Origin: Dipteris shenzhenensis
Taxonomy: Eukaryota; Polypodiophyta; Polypodiopsida; Gleicheniales
Direction: 5' to 3' (one strand)
NCBI GenBank assembly: GCA_047967505.1
Contig: CM106538.1
Length of the DNA: 64,000 bases
Shown piece after piece: positions 1 through 11,337 of the stretch. Each line of letters begins with the position of its first letter. Position 1 is the stretch's first letter. The translations under genes were made by a program, and so were the position numbers. Below the pieces are notes generated by a model. The model searched no databases. It saw only the letters and a program-made list of their open reading frames with translations, and had not been told where the DNA came from.

Positions 1-14
1 AGTTAAACTTATTC

Positions 15-680
15 TAGTCCCTGCTATGCATGATGGAGTTTATGGTTTTCAATATTATGAGTGACTATCGTGAGATTGAAACTGCACTATGTTGTATTTT
101 TAGAGGATGAGTTTGGGAATGTTCCTGGATTCATCTAGGTATATGCTTCTGCCGTATTAGCGGACATGCAAATTTCACCTTTGTGAAGTTTTCGTCCAAG
201 TTGTGGCCTGCTGGTATTGCGATAATTCTTTCTATCTTAAATGGTGTGTTTCCCTATCAGCTCGTTTGGGAGAGACTAAAATGAAATCGTTTAGACTTCA
301 CAAGCAATTGTAGCTTGAATGAAGAGATTAGGACTACTTTTTGATTAGCCTTCTCCTTTAGTGCTAGCCTTCGTCATGGCTGAGTTTGCCCTTCACCTCT
401 GCAATGCCGACAGAAACTCAGTACGAAGACTTTGTATAAATGGATGCTCAAGTAGGTGGGTGTGTGGATTCGTATGTGTGAGAGCATATTTTTATACTAT
501 GGTCTACACGCACTGTTGGGCGCTGATGATGTCTGTGGGGATGTCATCGTAGCTAGTCCCTACTATGCGTGATGGAGTTTATGGTTTTCAATCTTATGAG
601 TGACTATCGTGAGATTGAAACTGCACTATGTTGTGTTTTTAGAGGATGAGTTTGGGAATGTTCCTGGATTCATCTAGGTA
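15..680. repeat. Direct repeat, 127 bp, two copies
   Basis: Bases 15-141 and 554-680 are near-identical 127-bp copies 539 bp apart in the same orientation. The only differences I see are a few substitutions. The sequence between them (142-553) and up to about 936 shows no recognisable domain; the short ORFs there look like chance. A further 13-bp block at 5-17 recurs just after the second copy at about 681, which suggests the repeat is part of a longer duplicated unit cut by the window edge. Confidence 0.8.
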
Positions 681-936
681 CAAACTTATTCTAGTGAACC
701 AAAGTCAGTTTTCTTTGACCATAGTCAATCTGATAAAGACTCTTCTTTATTTCTTGGGAGAAATACCACTTGGTGACATTCTTGACCGTTTGCAAGCCAA
801 CTATATGATACTGCTTTTGCTAGTCTCCAAATCCCACCTCTTCAACAAGTTATGATGCTCATTTTTGCTCTTCTTGCTTCTTGGTGCACCTTCATCACCA
901 CTCAAAGTGGTCTTATGACTCTAACCTCATAGGAAA

Positions 937-1163
937 AATCCTTTAAGAAGACGCGATGAGAAAGCGACAAGAATCCATTGCCAACCTCTCTTCACCAACC
1001 GTCTTCTTCACAAATCCATTGCCAACCTCTCCTCACCAACTGTCTTTTTGACAAATCCATTGCCAACCTCTCTTCACAAATCCTTCAAGAAGACGCAATG
1101 AGAAAGCAACAGGAATCCATTGCCAGCCTCTCTTCACCAACTGTCTTCTTCACAAATCCTATG
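937..1163. repeat. Nested minisatellite, 41-bp units inside a 142-bp duplication
   Basis: A unit starting CCATTGCCAACCTCTC begins at 975, 1016, 1057 and 1117; the first three are spaced exactly 41 bp apart. A larger block beginning TCCTT(T/C)AAGAAGACGC repeats at 939 and 1081, so a 142-bp segment that already held several 41-bp units was itself duplicated. A single reading frame stays open across it on the plus strand, but nothing marks it as a gene. Confidence 0.85.
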
Positions 1164-2132
1164 AACAATAAGTTCACCACCGGTCCAAGCATCCTCCTTC
1201 AAATTAACCTAATAATCATGAACAGTTCCCTCCACTTTTGTTGACTTCAACTGGAAATCAATCAAGTCAGTCACAACCATCCAAGAATGAAAAATCTTTT
1301 GCCCACTCTCAAGGATCCACGGTCGTTCCAAGATCCTTAAGAATCCGTCTTTAGACTCGAGCAAACATGTTTACATCCAATCCCCCTTTGCAACTATTTT
1401 GCTCCACCACCTCTACGGATTACCCCCCAAACTTTGTTGATGCCACATAGTACCTGGACAAAAGTGCCTCCCAACATGTGACCTCGCACCATAGTTGCCA
1501 CAGAACGGGGCTTTGACATCCGGAATGTCTGGAACATTGTTCTGACGAGAGGACATGCAAGGAACGCCTAGAACGTGCTCGGAATGCTCTCAGGTAGAGT
1601 GCTACCACGGAGCGTTGTTTCGGCATTCCCAAAAGGCTTTCCAGCCCTAATGATGGCATTCATGATGCTCACTCAACTCTTGTGGTTGCTCCACGTGCCC
1701 CTCCCATGCAGCTGCCAAATCCAGCTCTAGGACTGTGCTACCTCTTGCCACTGGGCCCACCACCCCGCATCCAATGCTCCTCTGGTCCATCAACTATCTC
1801 TAGCTCAGCCCGCGCCAACCCATGTGTCGCTAGGACTCTGATCAACAAGTTATGTGTAGTTAACGTTGAGGTAACTAAACCCCCACATGCATTCGTGGAT
1901 GGGGAGGATGACAACTTCATCGATGCACTCTTTACTCTTCTCCCTGATGAACGCGACCCTCCACCTGTAGTCAACGCTCCTCTCTTATTACCCCGTAATC
2001 CTTCCTCCCCTCCTCTTCGGTGCTCCACACGCTCCACTCAAGGTGAGTACAGTGAAATGTTTCATGATTTTTGGCCCACCCCCTCCTCGCCCGCAGTTAT
2101 TCCAACCAATGAAGAGGGTCAAACTCCTGAAT
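1164..2132. other. Unassigned; one 165-codon open frame (1682-2179, +)
   Basis: I recognise no family here. A plus-strand frame from 1682 to 2179 is proline- and serine-rich with no motif I can name, and its last residues run into the gypsy integrase relic that follows, so it is not a unit. The composition resembles the linker part of a LINE first ORF, but that is a guess. Confidence 0.2.
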
Positions 2133-3035
2133 TAGCAAAGCTATTTAGATTGTATGGGCTACCAACAGTGGTATTATAGTATGGGATAGCAAATTTAACA
2201 ACCATTTTTGGAGGGTTGTATTTATGAGGTTGTAAACTATTTAAGTATGAGCACTGTGAATCATCCACGGAGTGATGGTCAAATTGAAAGAGTCTATCAA
2301 GTCATTAAGACTATGCTTTATGTATATGTAAGTAAAAAGACAAACTAATTGGAAATAGTATTTTCCCATGTTGGAATTTGCATGGAATAGCTCCACACAT
2401 TCAACAATAGGTTTTAGTCCATTCCCTAGAACCGCAATTGGCAGTGGGACTCAAAAAAGAAAAGATTCAACAAGCAGTGCAAGACTTTCTTGAAGATATG
2501 AATCAAATGCTTAAATTAGCTAAAGATAGCATTAGAAAGGCTCAAGAAGTTATGCAAACCCACACTCTGGAGTTTGAGGAAAATCAAAACTCTATCTTAG
2601 GGTGTCAGAATCTTCTGACACCCTTAAGACAAGTAAATGTCTAAATTTATCTCCTAGGTATTGTGGACCCTTTTGAAATGCTTAAGAGAATTTAAGAACT
2701 TGTGCTAAATTAGCCTTACCACAGGAGGATGTACAGTACATCCAGTTTTTCATGTAAGTAGACTTAAAAGGAAATTAGGAGATGATGACAATATAATTGG
2801 AAATGAAATCCTAGTTGAACTCATTGAACCTGCATCTTTATTACATGAACCAGAAAAAAATTTAGATAGACTAGAAAAAAGAACAAGACATACAGTGTCA
2901 AGAATGTCTGGTTAAGCTGAAAGATAGACTTAAAGAGAGTCCAACATGGGAAAGGGAAACCATCCTCTAGAGGAGGTTTCCCAATTTTGTTTTCGAGGAT
3001 GTAAACCATTCTCAAGGGGAAGTGAATGTACGTCA
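2133..3035 (+). pseudogene. Ty3/gypsy relic: end of integrase and 3' end of pol
   Basis: Reading across frameshifts, the plus strand gives the order expected at the end of a gypsy polyprotein. First comes an integrase-core trace at about 2133-2235. Then a piece of the type NHPRSDGQIERV (about 2257-2292), equivalent to the usual HPQTDGQTERV with the catalytic glutamate retained. A post-integrase helical segment with many K/E residues follows (2437-2643), then the conserved VHPVFHVSRLKRKLGD motif (about 2735-2785), and a last piece with TWERETI and FPNFVFED (about 2940-3005). Several stops and frame changes make it non-functional. gag, protease and reverse transcriptase are absent upstream. The 3' LTR probably begins shortly after a purine run near 3016, but I cannot fix its ends. 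Confidence 0.85.
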
Positions 3036-3122
3036 ATGATAATCGTGGAGCCCTGTGATTTGTTTATGGTGAGGCAGGAAACTAAGAGGGCTTGATAGCG
3101 TGACAGTGGACATAAGAGCAAC

Positions 3123-3204
3123 AAGATCATTGAAGAAGATTAAGAGTTAGTAAATAAAAGAGTAAGATCATTGAAGAAGATTAAGAGTTAGTAAATAAAA
3201 GGGT
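3123..3204. repeat. Tandem duplication, 41-bp unit x2
   Basis: The 41-bp sequence starting AAGATCATTGAAGAAGATTA at 3123 is repeated without a gap at 3164, with one visible difference near the end. It lies where the 3' LTR of the preceding gypsy relic would be expected. Confidence 0.9.
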
Positions 3205-4745
3205 AAGTGCTTAGGAACAACTAGGCCTAGCATTAGAGAGGGATGCCTAGAGGGGTTAAAGAATGAGGCCCTTGGAAGGATACATGGCATCCTAGAAGTC
3301 CACATGGCATGCATTGGGTTAAGGGGTGATTCTAGAGAGAGAGAGCCTATGAAAGGTTCTCATGTAGAATACTAGAAAGAGAACATACATGAAAGCTCTC
3401 AAAGGAGTCTATGGCTGGGTGGTAACTTGAAGTAGCCCTAATCTTATTTGTCATGTATTGGATACTTTGAAGTAGAGTGATACATGACAAAGACTTTTGA
3501 CAAAGCATGGGATAGTGGCATCCTCTTTGAGTTCATTGAGTATTGCATGAGATGGAATTGTTCCCTTCTTGTATTTGTTTATGATATTACTCAGGACATA
3601 TATGACGATTTGTGTCTCTTCCACTTTACTCATTTTTCACAAATGGGTTGCATTTGACCTCACCCATGATGTACCTAGTTTAAGACAGGTTGTTTGAGCC
3701 ATTCCCATCCCTTTGTTTTCCTTGTTAGAGAGCTAATATATATTTGTTTATCGATGTATATTTTGGGATTTGAGATAAGCAGGTTTTTTGAACTCATCCC
3801 CTCTTTATTTATTAATACCTAATACATTTTACTGCTGAAAGATTAAAGAAACAAGGATGTTCACACTGAAGGCATATTATTTGGAATGATTGGACCCTTT
3901 GTAGGTATGACAGGGGTACAGGTTTAACTATCAAGAACATCCAAGATTTTATCAGCATGGTATTTTTGTTTGACTATATTGTGAGAGTTTCCTGGTGAGC
4001 ATTCTTCTAAAGAAAATTTTCCAACTTGTACCGAATTCACATAGAATGGCACCATACAAATCAATTCTAAATTCTAATTCAAAAGTAACTAAAATGTACT
4101 GTATCAATTAGTTTTTCAAATTAAGTTATTTACCAATTAAAATAAAAGCCTAACTGAACTTCCTTTGTTCCAAGTTGCATTTTGCTACCTTTAAAGGCGT
4201 GAACTTTTTTGTGTGGCGAATAAAAACGTATTAAATTTTCATAAAAATATCATAAAAGTTTACAGCCATCTATGTAGATCGTAACACCAATTTGTGTAGC
4301 ACAGTTTGGAACAAAATTGATGTCCAAGTCCACACTCTAGGAATGATGCTTGCCCCTTCCATCTTCCCTACAATCCTTGTTGCCCTTGCCTTTCCCCCTC
4401 TTCCTTGCATGATTATCCCTCTCCTCCTTGCTACCAGTGCCAACACATCTCCTTGTGTGGCCTCTTCCACGTCCCTTGCCTCCTTTTATAGGTGGGAGCA
4501 CCCCCCTGGCAACCTAGATCTAGATAAATGTGCCTTTGTCAACTGGGGAGTGCAGGGTCTGTATTGGTTTCATAATCGTGTAGTGTCATTTCCAGAATCT
4601 TCATTCCAATGGCTTCATGAGTGCGTATTCCAAATTTTGAACGTTGAGGCAAACTGGAAGGGAGAAACTACCCGCTTTGGAAGGTGAAGATATAGAGCCA
4701 CATGATGGCAAGGAAGGTGTGGAAAAACAAAATAAATTATTTAGG
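3205..4745. other. No recognisable gene
   Basis: AT-rich sequence without a domain I recognise. An open frame of 131 codons on the plus strand (4292-4687) overlaps a basic, glycine-rich minus-strand frame; neither resembles a known family. Part of 3205-3830 may be gypsy LTR. Confidence 0.4.
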
Positions 4746-5100
4746 CTCTTTTTTTTAAACAAAAAAAGAGAACTATTAAGTAGGACCAAAATCTAGGTCA
4801 GCCCAGTTGGTTGGCTGACAGGCTGGTCAGATAGTCTGATGCAAGGTCGGCCAGTTTGGGGCCTATGTAAAGGCCTCATTGTTGGGGGTCTGGATATTAC
4901 AGTGATCCTCGAGATTGGGCTGCATCTAGAGCAGCACAAGGCCAGAGAGTCAGTTCTTGCAGGAGCAGAAGTCCCAGCATTTCGCAGCATACCTAGGTGC
5001 AGATCTACATTCTGTAAGAGGAGCATAAGGAGGTGTGTTGGAGGGAGCTTTGTCTGCAACAAACCCTAGAGCAGAACTTTGCAGGAGTTCTCTACCTTTG
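4746..5100 (-). mobile_element. 3' end of a LINE (L-A/L-B type), minus strand
   Basis: Read on the minus strand, the sequence ends TTAATAGTTCTC, then a T run, GTTT and an A run. This matches the terminal TTAATAGAAGGTTC...poly(A) of the better preserved LINE ends elsewhere in the window. The body has no clear domain. The tail forms a near-perfect inverted repeat (T-rich arm 4747-4756, A-rich arm 4761-4771). The upstream limit is arbitrary. Confidence 0.4.
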
Positions 5101-5226
5101 AGCAGCTACTGAAGCCTACACAGAGGCATGTGCACAACATGAAGAGTCCACTTCAGAGGGTGCAGCATTGAAGCCAGATTTACTACCTTACCAGTGGTTG
5201 TTACTGAAGGTGTTCGTACATCTATT

Positions 5227-5320
5227 GGCAGTTTTTGTACGTGGTGTCCACCAATATATATATTCCGTTTTGGCAGTTTTTGTACATGATTTCCACCATT
5301 GTATATATTCTGTTTTGGCT
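5227..5320. repeat. Tandem repeat, 45-bp unit x2 plus start of a third
   Basis: Units beginning GGCAGTTTTTGTAC start at 5227 and 5272 with a degenerate third start (GGCTGTAC) at 5317. They lie directly beside the target-site duplication of the LINE at 5347-6038. Confidence 0.8.
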
Positions 5321-5346
5321 GTACATCAGAGTCCTCTTTCAGATCT

Positions 5347-6038
5347 TTTTTTTGCAAAGAAAGGAACCTTCTATTAATGCTTTAAAAACTCCATACAAAA
5401 CAGCAGCCCCGAAGGTGCTGAGTATGGAAAAAACCGGATCAAGGCTGAAAGAAGAAAAAATCAGCCTGTTCCAAAGAAACCCAGCTCACTAGTGGCCTTA
5501 GGGAATCTCTGGTATAGGGGCTAGCCAGGTGGGTGGACTATGCAGCCATTGAATCCCTCACGGAGTAAAAATCTGCAGGCCAAGCCTTGCAGAAATGTGC
5601 GCACCTCGCGAAAGTCGCCCTAGAGCCCGGGGTCCCACGCTCCCAGGTGGAGCGCATCGTGTAGATGATATCCTACTAGATGGCGACCAAGGTAGCCAAG
5701 GGTGGAACCGAATGCTCGCCCATCACTAGACTACAACGAGCAACCCAAATGTTCCATGCCGTGATACTGGCTACTACCTCCCACACGCTATCCTCCGGAG
5801 GGGGATGAGGATCCGGGCTATCAGGAGGGACCGCCTCATGGAGCTCTATCCTTTGAATGCTGTGACCCTGTAAAGGTAAGCTAGAGAGACCTCATCAATC
5901 TGGAATGCGTGACCTCCCTCGGTCAACCAAGCCACCATCCCCCAGGTGTAGTCCCTTTGAAGGCTTTGCATGCAGGTCATAATTGTGAGGGCTCCCATCC
6001 TCGCTGCGCTTCGACAGCTCCAGGGGCAATGAGGGATC
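5347..6038 (-). mobile_element. 5'-truncated LINE L-A with target-site duplications
   Basis: This 692-bp insertion is flanked by AGTCCTCTTTCAGATCT (5330-5346) and AGTCCTCTTTGAAATCT (6039-6055), a 17-bp target-site duplication with two mismatches. On the minus strand it ends in a poly(A) run beside the left copy. Its content matches the last 700 bp of the L-A copy at 62230-62940: it starts inside the cysteine domain (WSCRSAARIWMGALRI type) and includes GDGGLVDRGR-equivalent sequence and the GCATTAATAGAAGGTTCC terminus. No frame is open throughout. 5' truncation with TSDs and a poly(A) tail is the normal outcome of target-primed reverse transcription. The two TSD mismatches suggest an old insertion. 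Confidence 0.9.
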
Positions 6039-6055
6039 AGTCCTCTTTGAAATCT

Positions 6056-7414
6056 ATGTTGCTCTCTTTACTAATCAGTGAGCACATGCAGTTGAATTGT
6101 GTCTTTCTTGGTAAATTTGCCGCTATAAGAGGGGAGTTGGCCTATACCAGGACTATACCACGCAACTACCCTATGTTTTTGTATGGGCTAGCGATCTTGG
6201 AAAATAGGTAATCCTTGTAGCAGAAAACATCCACACACCACACTTCTTTGATCACAAACATGCCAGTGGTCTGAACCAATCCTGGTCCCTCCATCAGATT
6301 CATCCAGCTGTCCCTCTCATAAGCCAAGGACTGCCTTTGTTCATGCCAAGTGTATAGGCCCTTCAAGATGTCGCATGCTTGTTTTGTAGTATTTACCAGC
6401 TGAATGTGCAGAATCACTGCAACTATTGCCATGCCAATAATCACTCCAGCAACTTCTCCCACTCTTTTTTCTCATCTAGATCGCATCTCTTGTCACATCC
6501 ACTGTCAAATGGGGTTTCAGCTTCCCTCTTGTCATCAGAAAGATCCCCTTATTTTCATTATGGAAAGCATGGCGCCACAAGGGAATCAAGAAAATGCCAA
6601 GCAAGAAAAAGAAAGAAAAAAAGGAATCCCTCATTCGGAACTCACAAAACTTGAGGGAAAACCATGTAGACACAATATTAACTACACTACAAATCTTAAT
6701 GATAATATTCTAAAGCTGACTGACTGTCACTTATCTACTCGAATATAGTTATCAATCCTCACAAGCAGAGACTACCCCTCGGTCCAGAGAAACATCCAAT
6801 GTCGTGGGCTCAAAGCCACATGTATTCAATGGGGAAGAATGAGAGTATAAGCAAAGATGCCATTTTCAACTCATGAATATTTTGGGAGTAGGCCACTCTT
6901 TGATGGTATTAGTCTTCTTGGGATCCACCATGACCCCCTTAGGGAAAACTACAGGACTAGTCTCTTCCTTTCAAGATATATGCAATAGCCTAGGTGGTAG
7001 GGAGGTTGGGCTACTACAGTGGGGTCCTACAAGACTTTCAAGAACCTTCCTACGGATAATAGAGTTCAATGCATACACCATGTTAGGGGGAATGTGTGGT
7101 GAATTAATCAAGTTCACTCAGGTATCCCTTGGATTGGACTATAGGGGATGGTGTACAGCCCAGCTCTCTGAGATGGATGTGTGCCGTCTTCGGCAGTGGT
7201 GTACCTATTCTCGCTGCAATCTAGTGGTAGATTGGTAAGATCACATGAGGTTTCTTTCTAGGTGTACAGCTCTATTGTAGGCTTAGTTTTTTTCAGCCTA
7301 GTTAGTAGACCCAATCCATAGATTTGGGGATTCAAGAGCTGGAAGTTATGATTATTTAGATGCTCCGGATTGGTCTAATGCCCATGATTATTGAACTGAC
7401 TTTTACTCCCAAAA
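6056..7414. other. Unassigned sequence with one gypsy trace
   Basis: No gene recognised. Open frames at 6166-6462 (-), 6404-6748 (+) and 6873-7238 (+) have no family features. An A15 run at 7415-7429 preceded by a T-rich stretch looks like the 3' end of a plus-strand retroposed sequence, but I cannot define its start or TSD. The only protein-level signal is the gypsy fragment listed at 6872-6938. Confidence 0.4.
6872..6938 (-). pseudogene. Fragment of Ty3/gypsy reverse transcriptase/RNase H junction
   Basis: The minus strand reads GVMVDPKKTNTIKEWPTP, the conserved stretch found between the reverse transcriptase and RNase H domains of plant gypsy polyproteins (consensus GV.VDP.KI.AI..WP.P). 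I see no clear continuation on either side, so this is a small broken remnant. Confidence 0.6.
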
Positions 7415-7508
7415 AAAAAAAAAAATCCAAATGAAAGACTTCTATTAAGTATGAAAGACCCTCCTTGAGATACCTCATGGGAGAAAAAACATGCAATACA
7501 ATAAATCT

Positions 7509-9186
7509 TTTTTTTTTTCTGCAAGAAAAGTACTTCATTAAGTATGAATAAAAACCTCAAAGCAAGCTCAAGTGCGGGAGTACATCATGTCAAGCATGAG
7601 AAAAAACAGCTCAGAATGAGCAAACAAAAATCCCAGGTGGCGGCTGAAAATGCCACCTCATCCCTGAAGGAGAGTCAGAGAAGAAAGGAGAACCCCTCCA
7701 GACTCTGAGAAAAGCAACCCTCTTAGCAGTAGCAGTCTTGGAGGTTCCCTGTATGTTCGCCCAAATGGCCATCAAAGTGTGTATAGTATCTGCCTAGATA
7801 CTGGCCATAGTCTGAGAAGGGTGAACCTGGGAGTCCTCCAAAGCCTCTGTACATCTAGCTCTCCCTCCAAATATGCCATGCTGTAATACTAGCTAGAATC
7901 TCCCAAGATGTGTCTACAGAAGCATGGGGAGCTCTGAATGGAGTAAACGGAACATCCCGGAGGGAGCATGACTCCACAAGGTGTTGTCGAACAAAGAAAG
8001 CTGTGTCCGTGTCATGTCCCTCGAAGAAAGCTTGTGGACCAATGAGTGACAACCAAGCAACTGATCCCCAGGTCAAGAAGAAGGGTGCTCTATAAAAAAT
8101 GCAAAGTATCGTCCTCGCCTGAGTGCACTCCCAAAGGCAGTGCTGCATTGACTCAACCGCTGAGTGGCATCGAGGACATGTAGGGTCACCCCAAACCTGG
8201 ATCTCCATAGGTTCACTGCAATCCCTCCATGAATAGTAAGCCAGGTGAATAACGTGATTTTCCTATTCCTGAGGGATTTCCAAATTGTCCTCCAAAAGTT
8301 TTTCTACATCTCTGCAGAAATCTGAAAAGTATCTTAATGAGAAGCTCTAGAGGGCCTCCAACCTCTACAACTGAGCTGGAATCTCCTGGCATTTCTGACT
8401 GTGTAGCGAAAGAAGGGGATGCTCTTCTCTCGATGCCCTTCATCTATCCATTCCCATTTCCCTGGATCCTACTACAAGGATCTAATAGGAAAACCTCCAT
8501 ACAACCAAAGCCTCCAAGATCCAAGAGCCAGGAGAATAGGGTCTGGATAGATACCACTGTGAGTCTCTACCCATCTCCATGTATCCTGCAATTCTAACAG
8601 GCTGAAAAGGAGCCTCCAAGAGAATGTCCTCTGAAGATCTATGGAGTCTGCCTCCTGCATGAACCTGAAAGACAAGGGTATCCTCATGTGCATCCCGCAA
8701 GGCTATAACCTGTAGAGGGATACCTGTCCTCGTAAAAGCCCCCAACTAGGTGGACTCCGAGATAGGAAAATGGTATGTATCCATCCACTCCACTGGTATG
8801 GTTGCATCTATCTGCTGCATCCTGGCTGCAGTCCTTCCGCATCTTTGGCCAATAGAAATAGCACTCTAACTTCTCCAAAGTCCCGTTGATACCTTTGTGA
8901 TCCTCTGGAAGCATCCTGAAAGCTTTCCAAGCACCCACCGTGGAGTCAGGGCCCAACTCCCATCTAGACCACTGCATGTAGTAACATGCCCAGTGATCTG
9001 CCATGCTCATCTAGTATGCAATCATTCCACATGACGGGCTGCCTGTCAATTTCTTCACGAGAGGAGGGTGGAACTCTCGGAAGAGTACTTCTGAAGCTGT
9101 CCCAAGCTTTCAGAATGGCAGCCATGAGAGGGGAGGTAGGACTGTCCATCCAATCTCCTCCCTGAGAAGGTGTGCATGTCTCAATA
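7509..9186 (-). mobile_element. Younger 5'-truncated LINE L-B with 15-bp TSD
   Basis: Perfect 15-bp target-site duplications, CAATACAATAAATCT, flank the element at 7494-7508 and 9187-9201. The A-rich tail (T run on the plus strand) lies against the left copy. From 5' to 3' on the minus strand it carries the region after the reverse transcriptase (PPSSREEIDRQPVMWND near 9030-9075), the LGSWRLWLYGG motif near 8500-8530, and the zf-RVT domain at 7855-8208. It landed inside another copy of the same family. The perfect TSD makes it younger than its host. Stops and frame changes break the coding sequence. Confidence 0.92.
7855..8208 (-). pseudogene. zf-RVT domain and C-terminus of L-B ORF2
   Basis: This 117-codon frame contains CPRCHSAVESMQHCLWEC, a C-x2-C-x8-H-x4-C metal-binding pattern typical of the zf-RVT domain at the C-terminus of plant LINE reverse transcriptases. 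It ends with WEILASITAWHIW, which the other copies also share. The domain is thought to help the protein bind its RNA or target. The reading frame is open only over this part; the frames upstream are shifted, so the full ORF2 is not expressed from this copy. Confidence 0.85.
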
Positions 9187-10045
9187 CAATACAATAAATC
9201 TCCCTAGATGGGTCAAAGTAAAGTCCTCATCATAGCAATGGAGTAACCACAGTTGAGGCTGGAAGTGCCATCTCAACCTAGTCAATGGTTCAGAGAAAAA
9301 AGGGGAGCCCCTCCATTCCCTGAGAAACGTTGCACGTGAAGATCCTGCATCCTCACCCATATGGCCATCAAGGTTTGTATTGTGTCTTTCCAGATAGTGG
9401 CCAATGTGTGAGTGGGAAGAACATGGGAGCCATCCAAGGTGTATGTGCCTCTAGAGTGTGTAGTGTGTGTGTGAGAGAGCTCTAGCCTTCCGCAACAGCT
9501 CTAGACCCTCCCCCAACCAGCCCGTGAGCCTCAGCTTCCTGTTGCGCTGTATCAGAGCTCAAAATACGGTGATTTGGAGCAGCTACTATATGCCGTACAG
9601 ATTTCGTACAGGTGTATGGCCTGTACAGACTGTTTCGCCTGCTACAGTTTGCTGCTACCAGTTCATCTCCGGCTCCTGGATTGATTTTATACAGGGATTT
9701 GCTTGCGGACTACATCTATACACTGATTTTGAAGGCTCTTTGCTCCCGTTTCTCTCCTCTTGGGTCTCTAGGTCCGGTGCACCTTTCCCATCGCCAAAAT
9801 CTTCCCTCTTTCTCTAAAATATAGTTCATCTGGGAATTTTTACTGGTTTTTTCTCTCCTTTTCCTCTATAAAACTGTTTTTTATCTTCTCTCGACCTCTA
9901 CATCTCTCTTTCCCCTTTTTCTCCTTACAAATACACTCTTTTTCTCTTCTCTGTTGGCTTCTTGTGGGCTTTTTTTGGGACTGTTTTTTTCTCCACTATC
10001 ACTTTACAGGTACCTCCTTTTTGGGTTCCACCTTCTTCCAAAGCT

Positions 10046-11281
10046 ATGGCTGAATATTCCTATGAAAAAACTTTTCAAAAGGATCGTTCAGTTCAGTGCA
10101 AGAAGCAAAATCAGGCTGAGGGTCAGCATGACCCGGTACATGATTCTCTTGAGGCACAACTGGTCTATGATGTCATGCATGAAGGATTTGCAGACACAAG
10201 GAAAGAGTGGAAAGACTTGGTTCCATCGGTTGGCCTTATGGTTGAAGTGGATGAAATTGTGGATCCAGTTAGAGAATATGCCAAAAATGCAGTCATTTTA
10301 TTTTTACCAGGCCGGATGCCACCTGCTGCAGAGGTAGGCAATTGGTTGACTCGCACACTGGCTGGCTCGTTTGTTCGCAAGGTACACTATGCAGCCAGGG
10401 GTTTTTTTAAGGTCATTATGGTAGATGAGATACACAGGCAAATGCTTTTGGAACATTCGCCCCCCTTTTTTGGGCAGCAAATGGTGCACGTATTGCCATG
10501 GTCTCCCACAACAGATTTTCAAGCTTTGATCCGACACCGATGTCCGGTCTCGGTTGAAGTTGTAGACTTCCCGCAATGCATGGCTTCACTCTTGCCTAAA
10601 ATTGCAGCGACTTTAGGCAAAGTGGTCTGCCCACCACGGCCTAATGGCAACTCGAATCGATTTTGCATTCTCAGGGATACTGATAATCCTACACCAGACT
10701 CTTATTCAGTCACGGTGAACAATGTCGACATGGGAAGTGCTTTTTATAAATTCAAATGGGGATTATTTGCAAGGGCTTGTTTTGACTGCAAAAAATTTGG
10801 ACACATGGCTTCACAGTGTCCAATGAATCAGCATAAAATGCCTCCTGCTACTTTGCCTGTTCAAATGCCTACTAAAGATGCTCCTACCTCCATTGGAAAT
10901 AAAAACAAAGGTAGTAGACAGTTTTTTGGAACTCAGGATAAAGGCAAAGCTCCAGTGGTTTCAAATGGAAATGTTTCTTCACATTCACCTCCTGCTATTC
11001 AACCCTCAACAAAAGGACCGAAACCTCCAATTGATGGATGGCAAAGTCCAAGAAAAGTTATTTCTGCTCGAAGACTTCCACCCCCTCGCACTTGGAATGG
11101 TGCGTCTTCTAGTGGAAACTCCCCAAAGGTCAATATAGGAATTGGGATCACATGGGCTGCAGTGACAGCTAGCAGAACACTCTTCCCTGAAGAAGAGGTT
11201 GCTGCTTTGCTGTCTACTCCTCAGGTGGATATTTCTTCTCAGGGAAGTGGCCTTGACCCTGAGATAGAAATGCAGGGTTGA
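10046..11281 (+). CDS. L-C ORF1: DUF4283/CCHC RNA-binding protein
   Basis: This is the first ORF of a plant L1-type LINE, a nucleic-acid-binding chaperone that packages element RNA. I take the start at ATG 10046 (MAEYSYEKTF); the frame is open further upstream but without an ATG. The protein has 411 residues. Its first half has the DUF4283-like fold, with PGRMPPAAEVGNWL near residue 90 and the phrase FYKFKWGLFARACFDCKKFG near residue 235. The zinc knuckle CFDCKKFGHMASQC is C-x2-C-x4-H-x4-C, and a basic, proline- and serine-rich tail follows. There is no stop or frameshift, in contrast with ORF2. It may still be translatable if the element is transcribed, but I cannot tell from sequence alone. 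Confidence 0.85.
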   Translation: MAEYSYEKTFQKDRSVQCKKQNQAEGQHDPVHDSLEAQLVYDVMHEGFADTRKEWKDLVPSVGLMVEVDEIVDPVREYAKNAVILFLPGRMPPAAEVGNWLTRTLAGSFVRKVHYAARGFFKVIMVDEIHRQMLLEHSPPFFGQQMVHVLPWSPTTDFQALIRHRCPVSVEVVDFPQCMASLLPKIAATLGKVVCPPRPNGNSNRFCILRDTDNPTPDSYSVTVNNVDMGSAFYKFKWGLFARACFDCKKFGHMASQCPMNQHKMPPATLPVQMPTKDAPTSIGNKNKGSRQFFGTQDKGKAPVVSNGNVSSHSPPAIQPSTKGPKPPIDGWQSPRKVISARRLPPPRTWNGASSSGNSPKVNIGIGITWAAVTASRTLFPEEEVAALLSTPQVDISSQGSGLDPEIEMQG

Positions 11282-11337
11282 CATCATGAAGTTTGCTGTT
11301 GTACATAGCTGTTATTTTACTATAAATATCTGTAAAT

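Noticed and set aside
4292-4687. 131-codon open frame
   Set aside because: No domain, no homologous copy in the window and an equally open frame on the other strand.
6166-6462. 98-codon minus-strand frame starting with a hydrophobic stretch (possible membrane protein)
   Set aside because: A single hydrophobic segment without family resemblance, in a region of repeat remnants.
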